The notes below the pieces were generated by a model, which saw only the letters and a program-made list of their open reading frames with translations, was not told where the DNA came from and made no database searches. Source: Thermoleophilia bacterium (GTDB lineage Bacteria; Actinomycetota; Thermoleophilia; Gaiellales; Gaiellaceae). From it: a stretch of DNA of 23,885 nt. The translations under genes and the position numbers were made by a program. Below are positions 14,816-21,726 of this stretch, in pieces. The stretch is from positions 1-23,885 of the forward strand of contig JABFWJ010000082.1 in the NCBI GenBank assembly GCA_013362295.1, given 5' to 3'. Numbering within the stretch: position 1 is the first letter of the stretch; every line of letters starts with the position of its first letter.

Positions 14816-15364
14816 GTGGGGGATGAACGGTTCAGGCTCTTCTGCGCCCTGCAGCTCCCCGACGAGACCCTCGCGGCGCTCACGGCGTGGCAGGAGCGCC
14901 ACCTCTCTGCCGGACGGATCGTGCCGCCGGCCAACCTCCACGTCACCCTCGCGTTCCTCGGGTCGCGGCCTGCCGGCGAGGTCGGCGCCATCACCCGCGA
15001 GCTCGCCGAGGCAGCCGCCGCCGCGCGCCCGGCGCGGTTCCGGACGGTCCGCTACCGCGAGACGAGGAGCGTGGGGATGATCGTGCTGGAGGACGTCGGC
15101 GGTGCGGCGACCGCCCTCGCGGACGATCTGGGAGCGCGTCTCGAAGGGATCGGCGTGTACCGCCGGGAGGGCCGGCCGTGGCTCGCGCACGTCACCGTCC
15201 TACGGTTCAAGGAGCGGCCGCGGCTCGCCCCGCCCGTCCCCGAGCTCGGCGAATTCGATGCCGTCCGGTCGGCGCTCTACCGTTCTGCGCTCGGCCGCGC
15301 TTCTGCTGGATACGGCGGGGCACGCTATGACGTACTGGAATCGGTGGCCCTAGGAGGTCGGTAG
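14816..15364 (+). CDS. thpR: RNA 2',3'-cyclic phosphodiesterase (2H family)
   Basis: The 182-residue protein has the two HxTx motifs of the 2H phosphoesterase superfamily: HVTLAFLG (about residues 42-49) and HVTVLRF (about 125-131). The N-terminus FRLFCALQLPDETLAAL is typical of ThpR/LigT, which hydrolyses 2',3'-cyclic phosphates on RNA ends to 2'-phosphates. GTG 14816 gives the expected start and follows the cinA stop by 21 nt. Its last codons contain the AGGAGG Shine-Dalgarno for recA, so the two genes are tightly linked. Gene order cinA-thpR-recA recurs in actinobacteria and Firmicutes. Whether it has a role in recombination or tRNA repair here is not shown. Confidence 0.92.
   Translation: MGDERFRLFCALQLPDETLAALTAWQERHLSAGRIVPPANLHVTLAFLGSRPAGEVGAITRELAEAAAAARPARFRTVRYRETRSVGMIVLEDVGGAATALADDLGARLEGIGVYRREGRPWLAHVTVLRFKERPRLAPPVPELGEFDAVRSALYRSALGRASAGYGGARYDVLESVALGGR
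15352..15357 (+). promoter_or_regulatory. Strong Shine-Dalgarno of recA inside the thpR 3' end
   Basis: AGGAGG is embedded in the last thpR codons, 9 nt before GTG 15367, and supports that start. Confidence 0.8.
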
Positions 15365-15366
15365 AC

Positions 15367-16440
15367 GTGGATCGCGAGCAAGCACTCGAAACGGCACTGG
15401 GGCAGATCGAGCGCCAGTTCGGCAAGGGCTCCGTCATGAAGATGAGCGACCAGGCCCAGGTCGCGATCGGTGCAGTCTCGACCGGCTCGCTCTCGCTCGA
15501 CGTGGCACTCGGCGTCGGCGGCCTCCCGCGCGGGCGGGTCGTCGAGGTCTACGGGCCGGAATCGTCCGGAAAGACGACGCTCGTCTACCACGTGATCGCC
15601 GAAGCGCAGCGCCGCGGCGGGATCTGCGCGTTCATCGACGCCGAGCACGCGATGGACCCGGCGTACGCGAAGCGGATCGGCGTCAACATCGACGAGCTGC
15701 TCGTCTCCCAGCCCGACACGGGAGAGCAGGCGCTCGAGATCTGCGAGCTGCTCGTGCGCTCCGGCGCGCTGGCCGTCGTCGCGATCGACTCGGTCGCCGC
15801 GCTGACGCCGAAGGCCGAGATCGAGGGCGAGATGGGCGACTCCCACGTCGGCCTGCAGGCGAGGCTGATGAGCCAGGCGCTGCGCAAGCTCGCCGGAACG
15901 CTCAACCAGACCGACACGATCTGCCTCTTCACGAACCAGCTGCGAGAGAAGATCGGCGTCATGTTCGGCAGCCCGGAGACGACGCCCGGCGGTCGCGCGC
16001 TCCGCTTCTACGCGTCCGTCCGGCTCGACATCAGGCGCATCGAGACGCTGAAGGAAGGCGTCGAGGCGATCGGGAACCGCGTCCGCGTGAAGGTGGTGAA
16101 GAACAAGGTCGCACCGCCCTTCAAGCAGGCCGAGTTCGACATCATCTACGGCGACGGCATCTCCTGGGAAGGCACGGTGCTCGAGGTCGGCCTCGAACGG
16201 AAGATCGTCCAGAAGTCGGGCTCGTACTTCTCGTTCGGCGACGAGCGTCTCGGGCAGGGCCGCCAGAACGCGACGGCGTTCCTGAAGGAGCATCCGGACG
16301 TCGTGCAGCAGATCCTGCGCCAGATCCAGGCCGCGGCGGCGCCCGAGCAGGTGATCTCGGCACGGCTGCTTCCTCAGGGCGACGTCGTCGCCGACGCCAC
16401 CCCCGTCCGTGCGGAGGAGGAAGAGGCGGCGCTCGCCTAG
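15367..16440 (+). CDS. recA: Recombinase RecA
   Basis: The 357-residue RecA forms ATP-dependent filaments on single-stranded DNA for homologous recombination and SOS induction. Visible hallmarks are Walker A GPESSGKTT (63-71), IDAEHAMDPAYAKRIGVN, the Walker B strand LAVVAIDSVAALTPKAE, the DNA-binding loops around MGDSHVGLQARLMSQALRK and GSPETTPGGRALRFYASVRLDIRR, and an acidic C-terminus (AEEEEAALA). Length is normal and no intein is present. GTG 15367 is fixed by AGGAGG 9 nt upstream. I see no convincing LexA box (actinobacterial GAAC-N4-GTTC) directly upstream; that region is thpR coding sequence, so SOS control would have to act from further upstream. Confidence 0.98.
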   Translation: MDREQALETALGQIERQFGKGSVMKMSDQAQVAIGAVSTGSLSLDVALGVGGLPRGRVVEVYGPESSGKTTLVYHVIAEAQRRGGICAFIDAEHAMDPAYAKRIGVNIDELLVSQPDTGEQALEICELLVRSGALAVVAIDSVAALTPKAEIEGEMGDSHVGLQARLMSQALRKLAGTLNQTDTICLFTNQLREKIGVMFGSPETTPGGRALRFYASVRLDIRRIETLKEGVEAIGNRVRVKVVKNKVAPPFKQAEFDIIYGDGISWEGTVLEVGLERKIVQKSGSYFSFGDERLGQGRQNATAFLKEHPDVVQQILRQIQAAAAPEQVISARLLPQGDVVADATPVRAEEEEAALA

Positions 16441-16462
16441 GACGCCGTCGGCTAACCGAGCC

Positions 16463-16882
16463 GTGCAGGAACGCGACCCGATCGAGATCGCGACGCGGGC
16501 CCTCCTGCACCGCGATCGTTCGCGGCACGAGGTCGACGAGCGGCTCGCGCGCGCAGGGATCGCAGATGACAAACGCAGCGAAGCCCTCGACACGCTCGGG
16601 CGAGTCGGCTATATCGACGATCAGCGGTTCGCCGGCGCCCGGGCGGGAGTGCTGGCGAACCGCGGCTACGGCGATGAGTGGATCCGCCTTGACCTCGCCG
16701 AGCACGGTCTCGACCCGGAGACGGTCGCGGGGGCAATCGCCGCCCTCGAGCCCGAGGCGGAGCGCGCCGCGGCGCTCGTCGAGCGATTGGGCCGCACCGC
16801 GAAGACGGGAGCCCGCCTGGCGAGGAAGGGCTTCGGGCGGGAGGCCCTGCAGACGGCGCTGGGATTCGACGTTGCGGAGTGA
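16463..16882 (+). CDS. recX: RecA regulatory protein RecX
   Basis: RecX binds RecA filaments and limits their activity. From GTG 16463 the product has 139 residues made of three-helix repeats: IATRALLHRDRSRHEVDERLARAGI, LDTLGRVGYIDDQRFAGARAGV and a third repeat ending GFGREALQTALGF. YIDDQRFA is a family hallmark (Y[IL]DD..FA). It is slightly shorter than the usual 150-200 residues. The frame stays open back to GTG 16409 within recA, but that start would add an odd Arg-rich leader (MRRRKRRRSPRTP) that merely shadows the recA acidic tail, so I prefer 16463. It lies 22 nt after recA and is presumably co-transcribed. Confidence 0.9.
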   Translation: MQERDPIEIATRALLHRDRSRHEVDERLARAGIADDKRSEALDTLGRVGYIDDQRFAGARAGVLANRGYGDEWIRLDLAEHGLDPETVAGAIAALEPEAERAAALVERLGRTAKTGARLARKGFGREALQTALGFDVAE

Positions 16883-16901
16883 GCGGCCCTGGCTGTAGAG
16901 T
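16872..16901 (+). promoter_or_regulatory. Possible promoter upstream of rny (TTGCGG-N18-TAGAGT)
   Basis: TTGCGG at 16872-16877, in the last recX codons, and TAGAGT at 16896-16901 form a plausible -35/-10 pair with an 18-nt spacer. It would give an rny leader of more than 200 nt. The leader between 16902 and 16985 is noticeably less GC-rich than its surroundings and includes a run of five T residues. Confidence 0.4.
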
Positions 16902-16957
16902 TGTCGGCCTGATTCCATTTTTGCCTGCACAACGCGACTTCCACTGAACCTTCCTCG

Positions 16958-16970
16958 TATCCTGAATCTC
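16958..16970 (+). promoter_or_regulatory. Putative leaderless promoter (-10 TATCCT) inside the rny leader
   Basis: TATCCT (16958-16963) fits TAnnnT and lies exactly 7 nt before GTG 16971, the same geometry as several other genes in the window. No -35 is evident. Confidence 0.4.
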
Positions 16971-17033
16971 GTGTTCACCTCGATCCCACAGGCACAACCC
17001 CCAGGGCACGTTCACCCAGAGACCCTGATCTGA
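16971..17033 (+). CDS. Possible leaderless 20-residue peptide upstream of rny
   Basis: GTG 16971 opens a 21-codon frame ending at TGA 17031-17033. The peptide (MFTSIPQAQPPGHVHPETLI) is rich in Pro, Gln and His and resembles nothing I know. Support is the TATCCT -10 hexamer 7 nt upstream and its place in an otherwise non-coding leader. It could be an upstream leader peptide that tunes rny expression, or a chance frame. There is no independent evidence that it is translated. Confidence 0.25.
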   Translation: MFTSIPQAQPPGHVHPETLI

Positions 17034-17050
17034 GATCGAAGCGGCGCGCG

Positions 17051-17064
17051 CTGCCCTGAGGCAG
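17051..17064 (+). other. Short hairpin in the rny leader
   Basis: CTGCC-CTGA-GGCAG can form a 5-bp stem-loop, preceded by the smaller GATC-TGA-GATC (about 17028-17038), which overlaps the stop of the short leader ORF. Together they could structure the leader RNA near the end of that ORF. The function is unknown. Confidence 0.3.
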
Positions 17065-17130
17065 CCTCGTGCCGAACGCCGGACGGCGGTGGAGAAGCGT
17101 CGTGCGGGCGACCAGCCCGTAGGAGCGCTG

Positions 17131-18684
17131 ATGCTCGTCGTCGTGGCAGTCGTGATCGCACTCGCAGCCGGAGTCGCCGGCACGCTCGCCACGTTGCGCT
17201 TCTTCACCGGATCGCGTCTCGACGCGGCGCGCCGGCAGCGGCACCTGGTGCTCGACGAAGCGAAGCGCGACGCGGAGGCGACACGCCGCGAGGCCGCGAT
17301 CGAGGCGCGCGAGCAGGCGATCAAGTTGCGGGCCGACCTCGAGGCGGAGTTGCGCGAACGGCGCGATCAGGTCGTGAAGATCGAGGAGCGGGTGGTCTCG
17401 AAGGAAGACGACATCGACCGCAAGCTGACCGAGCTGATGCGTCGCGAGCAGGGTGTCGCGGATCGGGAGGTGCACCTGCGGCAGCTCCAGGAGGACATGA
17501 AGGAGCTGAAGGAGGCGCACCGTCGGGAGCTCGAGCGGATCGGGGGCATGACAACCGGCGAGGCGCGGCACGAGCTCGCCGGTCGCGTCCGCCAGCTCGA
17601 GGCGGAAGCTGCGAGCGAGGCAAAGCGGCGTGCGCGGAACCTCGTCGCCGACGCGCTGCAACGCGTCGCTGCGAGCGCCGCCGCCGAGACGACGGTGACG
17701 CTCGTCGAGCTCCCGTCCGATGACATGAAGGGGCGCATCATCGGCCGGGAGGGCCGCAACATCCGCGCGCTCGAGCACCTCACCGGCGTGGACTTCATCA
17801 TCGACGACACGCCGAACGCCGTGGTGCTCTCGTCGTTCGACGGCATCCGCCGCGAGATCGCCCGGATGACGCTGCTGAAGCTGATCGAGGACGGCCGCAT
17901 CCACCCGACCCGGATCGAGGAGATGTACTACCTGTCGAAGGCGGAGCTCGACGAGCACGTCCGGCAGGCCGGGGAGCAGGCGGTCTTCGAGGCGAACTGC
18001 GGCGAGCTCCACGAGGAGCTCGTGAAGATCCTGGGGCGCCTGCGCTACCGCACGAGCTACGGGCAGAACGTCCTCAAGCACACGCTCGAGGTCGTCCAGC
18101 TCGCCGGGATCATGGCGGCCGAGGTGGAGGCGTCGGTCAAGACCGCGAAGCGCGCGGCGCTGCTGCACGATCTCGGCAAGGCGATGACGCACGAGGTCGA
18201 GGGGTCGCACGCGTCGATCTCGACGCAGCTGGCGCGGCGCTACGGCGAGAGCCCGGCCGTGTGCCACGCGATCGAGGCGCACCACTACGAGGTGCAGCCG
18301 CAGACGGTCGAGGCCGTGCTGCTGATCGCGGCCGACGCGATCTCCGCATCGCGGCCCGGCGCACGTGGCGAGAGCCTCGAGCACTACGTGAAGCGCCTCG
18401 AATCGCTCGAGCAGCTGGCGGCGAGCCATCCGGGCGTCGAGAAGGTCTACGCGCTGCAGGCGGGCCGCGAGATCCGTGTGCTCGTCAAGCCGCACGAGAT
18501 CGACGACGACGGCGCGGTCCTCCTCTCACACGAGATCGCCCGCGAGATCGAGGAGCACCTCGAGTACCCCGGTCAGATCAAGGTCACGGTGATCAGAGAG
18601 AGCCGTGCCGTCGACGTCGCCGCGAACAAGCTCGAGCAGCGCCGCAACGGGCAAGGCGCCGTCGAGCGCGTCGACGCTGCTTAG
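17131..18684 (+). CDS. rny: Ribonuclease Y
   Basis: RNase Y is a membrane-anchored endoribonuclease that starts mRNA decay. From ATG 17131 the product has 517 residues, close to the 520 of B. subtilis. It has an N-terminal transmembrane helix (about 1-22, MLVVVAVVIALAAGVAG), a long charged coiled coil (about 30-185), a KH RNA-binding domain with GRIIGREGRN (from about 201), and an HD phosphohydrolase domain with the metal-binding HDLGKAMTHE (H346, D347). I choose ATG 17131 because AGGAG lies 5 nt upstream and the helix starts at once, as in the family; GTG 17089 in the same frame would add 14 residues and has weaker support. The 3' end overlaps, on paper, an antisense extension of the ATPase gene. 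Position after recA-recX matches other Gram-positives. Confidence 0.95.
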   Translation: MLVVVAVVIALAAGVAGTLATLRFFTGSRLDAARRQRHLVLDEAKRDAEATRREAAIEAREQAIKLRADLEAELRERRDQVVKIEERVVSKEDDIDRKLTELMRREQGVADREVHLRQLQEDMKELKEAHRRELERIGGMTTGEARHELAGRVRQLEAEAASEAKRRARNLVADALQRVAASAAAETTVTLVELPSDDMKGRIIGREGRNIRALEHLTGVDFIIDDTPNAVVLSSFDGIRREIARMTLLKLIEDGRIHPTRIEEMYYLSKAELDEHVRQAGEQAVFEANCGELHEELVKILGRLRYRTSYGQNVLKHTLEVVQLAGIMAAEVEASVKTAKRAALLHDLGKAMTHEVEGSHASISTQLARRYGESPAVCHAIEAHHYEVQPQTVEAVLLIAADAISASRPGARGESLEHYVKRLESLEQLAASHPGVEKVYALQAGREIRVLVKPHEIDDDGAVLLSHEIAREIEEHLEYPGQIKVTVIRESRAVDVAANKLEQRRNGQGAVERVDAA

Positions 18685-19905
18685 CGCCTGACGCCGAATC
18701 TGATTCGGCGCAGCCGAACCAGATTCGAGCCTTTCCCCGGCTACCCGTGCGCCGCCGCTGCGCGCCGGGTCGAAGAAATGGAGCAGGCGGGTGTCGACCG
18801 CGAGCAGCGCGCGGTTGCCCTCGCGGACCTCCGAGCCGCGCGCGACGCGGGCGATCCATGCGCTGTGCCCGTGCTGGTAGGCGGCGGCCTCGGCCGCCTC
18901 CTCTCCGGCCATCTCCTTGAGCGCCTCGGCGGTGACCGCGGGCGCATCCACGCTGAAGTGCAAGAAGACCTCCGCGCCCATGTCCTCGCGAATGTCGACC
19001 GTCACGTCGAGCGTCGAGCCAGCCGCGGCCTGGCCGCCGGCCAGGCGGATGTCCTCGGGCCGGATGCCGAGCATGACGCGACGGCCCGCGTCGAGGTGCA
19101 CACCTTCCGGCACAGAGAGCTCGTGCGGGCCGAAGCGGGCGGCTCGTGTCCCGCCGCGCTCCACGATCTCCGCCTGCACGAGGTTCATCGCCGGCGAGCC
19201 GATGAAGCCGGCGACGAACAGGTTCGCGGGCCGGTCGTAGAGCACCTGCGGGCGGTCGACCTGCTGCAGCACCCCGTCTCGCAGGACGCAGACCCGGTCG
19301 CCGAGCGTCACGGCCTCGCTCTGGTCGTGCGTGACGTAGATCGTCGTGACGCCGAGGTCGCGCTGGATCCGCGCGATCTCCGCGCGCACCTGCACGCGCA
19401 GCTTCGCGTCGAGGTTCGAGAGCGGCTCGTCCATCAGGAACGCCTGCGGCTCGCGCACGATCGCCCGGCCCATCGCCACACGCTGCCGCTGGCCACCTGA
19501 CAGGTGGCGCGGCCGCTTGGCGAGCACCTCCTCGAGGCCGAGGATGCCCGCCGCCTTGTCGACCCGGCGGCGGATCTCGGCGCGGTCGAACCCGCGCATC
19601 TTCAACCCGAAGGCGATGTTGTCGTAGACGTTCATGTGCGGGTAGAGCGCGTAGTTCTGGAAGATCATCGCCATGTCCCGTGCCTTGGGCGGCAGGTCGT
19701 TGACGACCTTTCCGCCGACTCGGACCTCGCCTTCGGTGATGTCTTCGAGCCCGGCCACCATCCGGAGCGCGCTCGTCTTGCCGCAGCCCGACGGCCCGAC
19801 GAAGACCACCAGCTCGCCGTCGGCGATCTCGAGATGCAGTCCGTCGACGGCGCGCGTGCCGTCCGGGTAGACCTTCGTGAGGTGGTCGAGCTCGATGGTC
19901 GCCAC
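18526..19905 (-). CDS. Carbohydrate ABC transporter ATP-binding protein (MalK/UgpC/MsmX-like) with unusual C-terminal extension
   Basis: This cytoplasmic ATPase energises a CUT1-type sugar importer. It has Walker A GPSGCGKTS (about 37-45), the Q-loop FQNYALYPHMNVYDNI, signature LSGGQRQRVAMGRAIV, Walker B AFLMDEPLSNLDAKLR, switch His in YVTHDQSEA, and a C-terminal OB-fold (VMLGIRPEDIRL ... DTRLLHFFDP), ending by family comparison near residue 380. The reading frame does not stop there but runs about 75 codons further, through a palindromic repeat and 159 nt antisense to rny, to position 18526; that part looks non-native. A TAG at 18741-18743 in a neighbouring frame sits right where the family ends, so a one-base indel upstream could explain it. 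GTG 19905 is the start; TAATCT lies 7 nt upstream. The gene diverges from the permeases at 19962. Confidence 0.9.
   Translation of the reverse strand: MATIELDHLTKVYPDGTRAVDGLHLEIADGELVVFVGPSGCGKTSALRMVAGLEDITEGEVRVGGKVVNDLPPKARDMAMIFQNYALYPHMNVYDNIAFGLKMRGFDRAEIRRRVDKAAGILGLEEVLAKRPRHLSGGQRQRVAMGRAIVREPQAFLMDEPLSNLDAKLRVQVRAEIARIQRDLGVTTIYVTHDQSEAVTLGDRVCVLRDGVLQQVDRPQVLYDRPANLFVAGFIGSPAMNLVQAEIVERGGTRAARFGPHELSVPEGVHLDAGRRVMLGIRPEDIRLAGGQAAAGSTLDVTVDIREDMGAEVFLHFSVDAPAVTAEALKEMAGEEAAEAAAYQHGHSAWIARVARGSEVREGNRALLAVDTRLLHFFDPARSGGARVAGERLESGSAAPNQIRRQALSSVDALDGALPVAALLELVRGDVDGTALSDHRDLDLTGVLEVLLDLAGDLV
18695..18727. repeat. Palindromic repeat, copy 2, at the rny/ATPase convergent junction
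   Basis: The arm at 18695-18709 (CGAATCTGATTCGGC) pairs with 18713-18727 (GCCGAACCAGATTCG) across GCA, matching at 14 of 15 positions. It is the same unit as the copy inside ftsK (4764-4794). It begins 11 nt after the rny stop and could terminate transcription from both sides. It is also translated in the open antisense frame of the ATPase, as SGSAAPNQIRR. Confidence 0.65.
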
Positions 19906-19912
19906 GCGCGGC

Positions 19913-19918
19913 AGATTA
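19913..19918 (-). promoter_or_regulatory. Putative leaderless promoter of the sugar ATPase (-10 TAATCT)
   Basis: On the minus strand TAATCT lies exactly 7 nt before the GTG start at 19905. The whole divergent gap to the permease start is only 56 nt (19906-19961), so both promoters and any operator must share it. No operator palindrome is obvious. Confidence 0.5.
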
Positions 19919-19961
19919 ACGGCTCACCAGTTCGCCCGGTACCTGCAAGATTCGCGCCGCC

Positions 19962-20873
19962 ATGGAGGCCCGGGGGCGCCGACGACGGTACCTCGCGGAG
20001 CGTCGCGGATTTCTCGCGACGCTTCTCATTTCACCTGCGGTCCTGTTCATCGGCATCCTGGTCGGAGCGCCGCTCGGACTCGCGATCTACCTCAGCTTCA
20101 CCGATGCGACGGCGGGCTCCCTGAGCGGCAGGTGGCTCGGCCTCGGGAACTACCGCTCGGCGCTCCACGACCAGATCTTCCGCGACGCGCTCTGGCACAC
20201 GGTGATCTTCACGGTCATCTCTCAGGCGGTCGTGATCGTCTGCGCGGGGCTCCTTGCGCACGCGCTCGTCCGCCGGTTCCGGGGGCGGTGGCTGCTGCGG
20301 TTCTTCGTGCTGCTGCCGTGGGCCGCGCCGATCGCCCTGACGGCGATCGGATTCCTCTGGTTCTACGACCCGCAGGCGAGCATCTTCACCTGGTTCCTCG
20401 TGCACCTGCATCTGGTGGACAAGTCGAACCTCCCGAACTGGCTCGGGACGCCGCACGCGGCGATGTCGTCGATCATCACGGTGCAGGCGTGGCGCGTGCT
20501 GCCGTTTGCGACGGTGATCTTCCTCGCGGGGATCTCGTCGATCCCGCAGGAGGTCGACGATGCTGCCGCGATGGACGGCGCGACCGGGCTGAAGAAGTTC
20601 TGGTACGTCTCCCTGCCACTCCAGCTGCCGATCGCAATCGTCGCCGTTCTGTTCGGGATCGTGTTCACGGCGACGGACATGGTCGTGCCCTACATCCTCA
20701 CGAACGGAGGCCCGTTCAACTCCACGCAGGTGCTGACGACCTACGCGTTCCAGACCGGCATCAACGCCGGCAACATCGGCGAAGGGGCGGCGATCGCGCT
20801 GTTCATGCTTCCCCTGCTCGCCGTCGTGACGATCGGCATGCTCGTCTTCGCGCGCCGCGCGGAGGTGACATGA
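19962..20873 (+). CDS. Sugar ABC transporter permease (MalF/UgpA-like)
   Basis: The 303-residue inner-membrane protein of the CUT1 type has about six hydrophobic helices, beginning after a basic N-terminus (MEARGRRRRYLAERR) with FLATLLISPAVLFIGILVGAPLGLAIYLSF. The EAA coupling motif is EVDDAAAMDGATGLKKFWYVSLPL (about 213-236), and the family-typical VPYILTNGGPFNSTQVLTTYAF follows. It pairs with the next permease, with which it overlaps by 4 nt (ATGA). ATG 19962 gives the standard start. The transported sugar cannot be read from the sequence. Confidence 0.93.
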   Translation: MEARGRRRRYLAERRGFLATLLISPAVLFIGILVGAPLGLAIYLSFTDATAGSLSGRWLGLGNYRSALHDQIFRDALWHTVIFTVISQAVVIVCAGLLAHALVRRFRGRWLLRFFVLLPWAAPIALTAIGFLWFYDPQASIFTWFLVHLHLVDKSNLPNWLGTPHAAMSSIITVQAWRVLPFATVIFLAGISSIPQEVDDAAAMDGATGLKKFWYVSLPLQLPIAIVAVLFGIVFTATDMVVPYILTNGGPFNSTQVLTTYAFQTGINAGNIGEGAAIALFMLPLLAVVTIGMLVFARRAEVT

Positions 20874-21697
20874 CCCGCCGCTGGCGCCACGGCGCGTTCG
20901 CATACGTGATCGCGGTCCCCTTCGCGATCGTGCTCGCGTTTCCGTTCGTCTGGATGGGGGTGACCTCGTTCAAGCCGGAGGCGCAGGTGTACGACCCGAC
21001 GAAGGTCTGGACGTTCCACCCGACGCTTGCGAACTACGGCTTCCTCTTCCATCACACCGGGTACCTGCGCTGGCTGCGCAACTCGACGTTCGTCGGGCTC
21101 GTCGTCGTGCTGCTGACGCTGGCGGTCGCGGTGCCAGCGGGCTACGCGCTCGCTCGGCTCTCTGGCCGCGTCGGGCGCACGCTCGGCGTCGCCATCTTCC
21201 TGACGTACCTCGTTCCGCCCACGCTGCTCTTCCTGCCGCTCTCGCGGGTGATCTCGAAGCTCGGCCTGGGGGATCGGCTGTGGGCGCTCATCCTCGTCTA
21301 CCCGTCGTTCACGATCCCGTTCGCGATCTGGCTGCTGATGGGCTTCTTCAAGGCGATCCCGCAGGAGCTCGAGGACGCGGCGCTGATCGACGGCTGCTCG
21401 CGTCTCGGTGCGCTTGTCCGCATCGTCCTGCCGGTGTCGCTGCCGGGTCTGATCACCGTCGTCATCTTCACGTTCTCGCTCGTCATCAACGAGTTCGTCT
21501 ACGCCATCACCTTCATCTCGAGCTCCACGAACCGCACGGTCACGGTCGGCGTTCCGACCGACCTGATCCGCGGCGACCTGTTCAACTGGCCCGGGATCAT
21601 GGCGGCGATCCTGCTCCCGAGCATCCCACTCGCACTCGTCTACAACGCGTTCCTCAACCGCTTCATCACAGGGTTCACGGGCGGAGCTTTCCGCTGA
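20870..21697 (+). CDS. Sugar ABC transporter permease (MalG/UgpE-like)
   Basis: The 275-residue second channel subunit begins at ATG 20870, inside the previous stop. It shows FPFVWMGVTSFKPEAQVYD, about six transmembrane helices, the EAA loop ELEDAALIDGCSRLGALVRIVLPVSLPGL, and the C-terminal FLNRFITGFTGGAFR typical of MalG/UgpE-like permeases (xxFVxGLtaGAVKG). A GGAGGT stretch just before the start codon (20861-20866) is a good Shine-Dalgarno. The gene is followed after 29 nt by the binding-protein gene. Confidence 0.94.
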   Translation: MTRRWRHGAFAYVIAVPFAIVLAFPFVWMGVTSFKPEAQVYDPTKVWTFHPTLANYGFLFHHTGYLRWLRNSTFVGLVVVLLTLAVAVPAGYALARLSGRVGRTLGVAIFLTYLVPPTLLFLPLSRVISKLGLGDRLWALILVYPSFTIPFAIWLLMGFFKAIPQELEDAALIDGCSRLGALVRIVLPVSLPGLITVVIFTFSLVINEFVYAITFISSSTNRTVTVGVPTDLIRGDLFNWPGIMAAILLPSIPLALVYNAFLNRFITGFTGGAFR

Positions 21698-21726
21698 TCC
21701 GACGCAAGGACAGAAAGGGGGAGTAC

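Noticed and set aside
15250..15366. SOS (LexA) box upstream of recA
   Set aside because: I found no GAAC-N4-GTTC type palindrome in the region directly before recA; any such site would have to lie further upstream.
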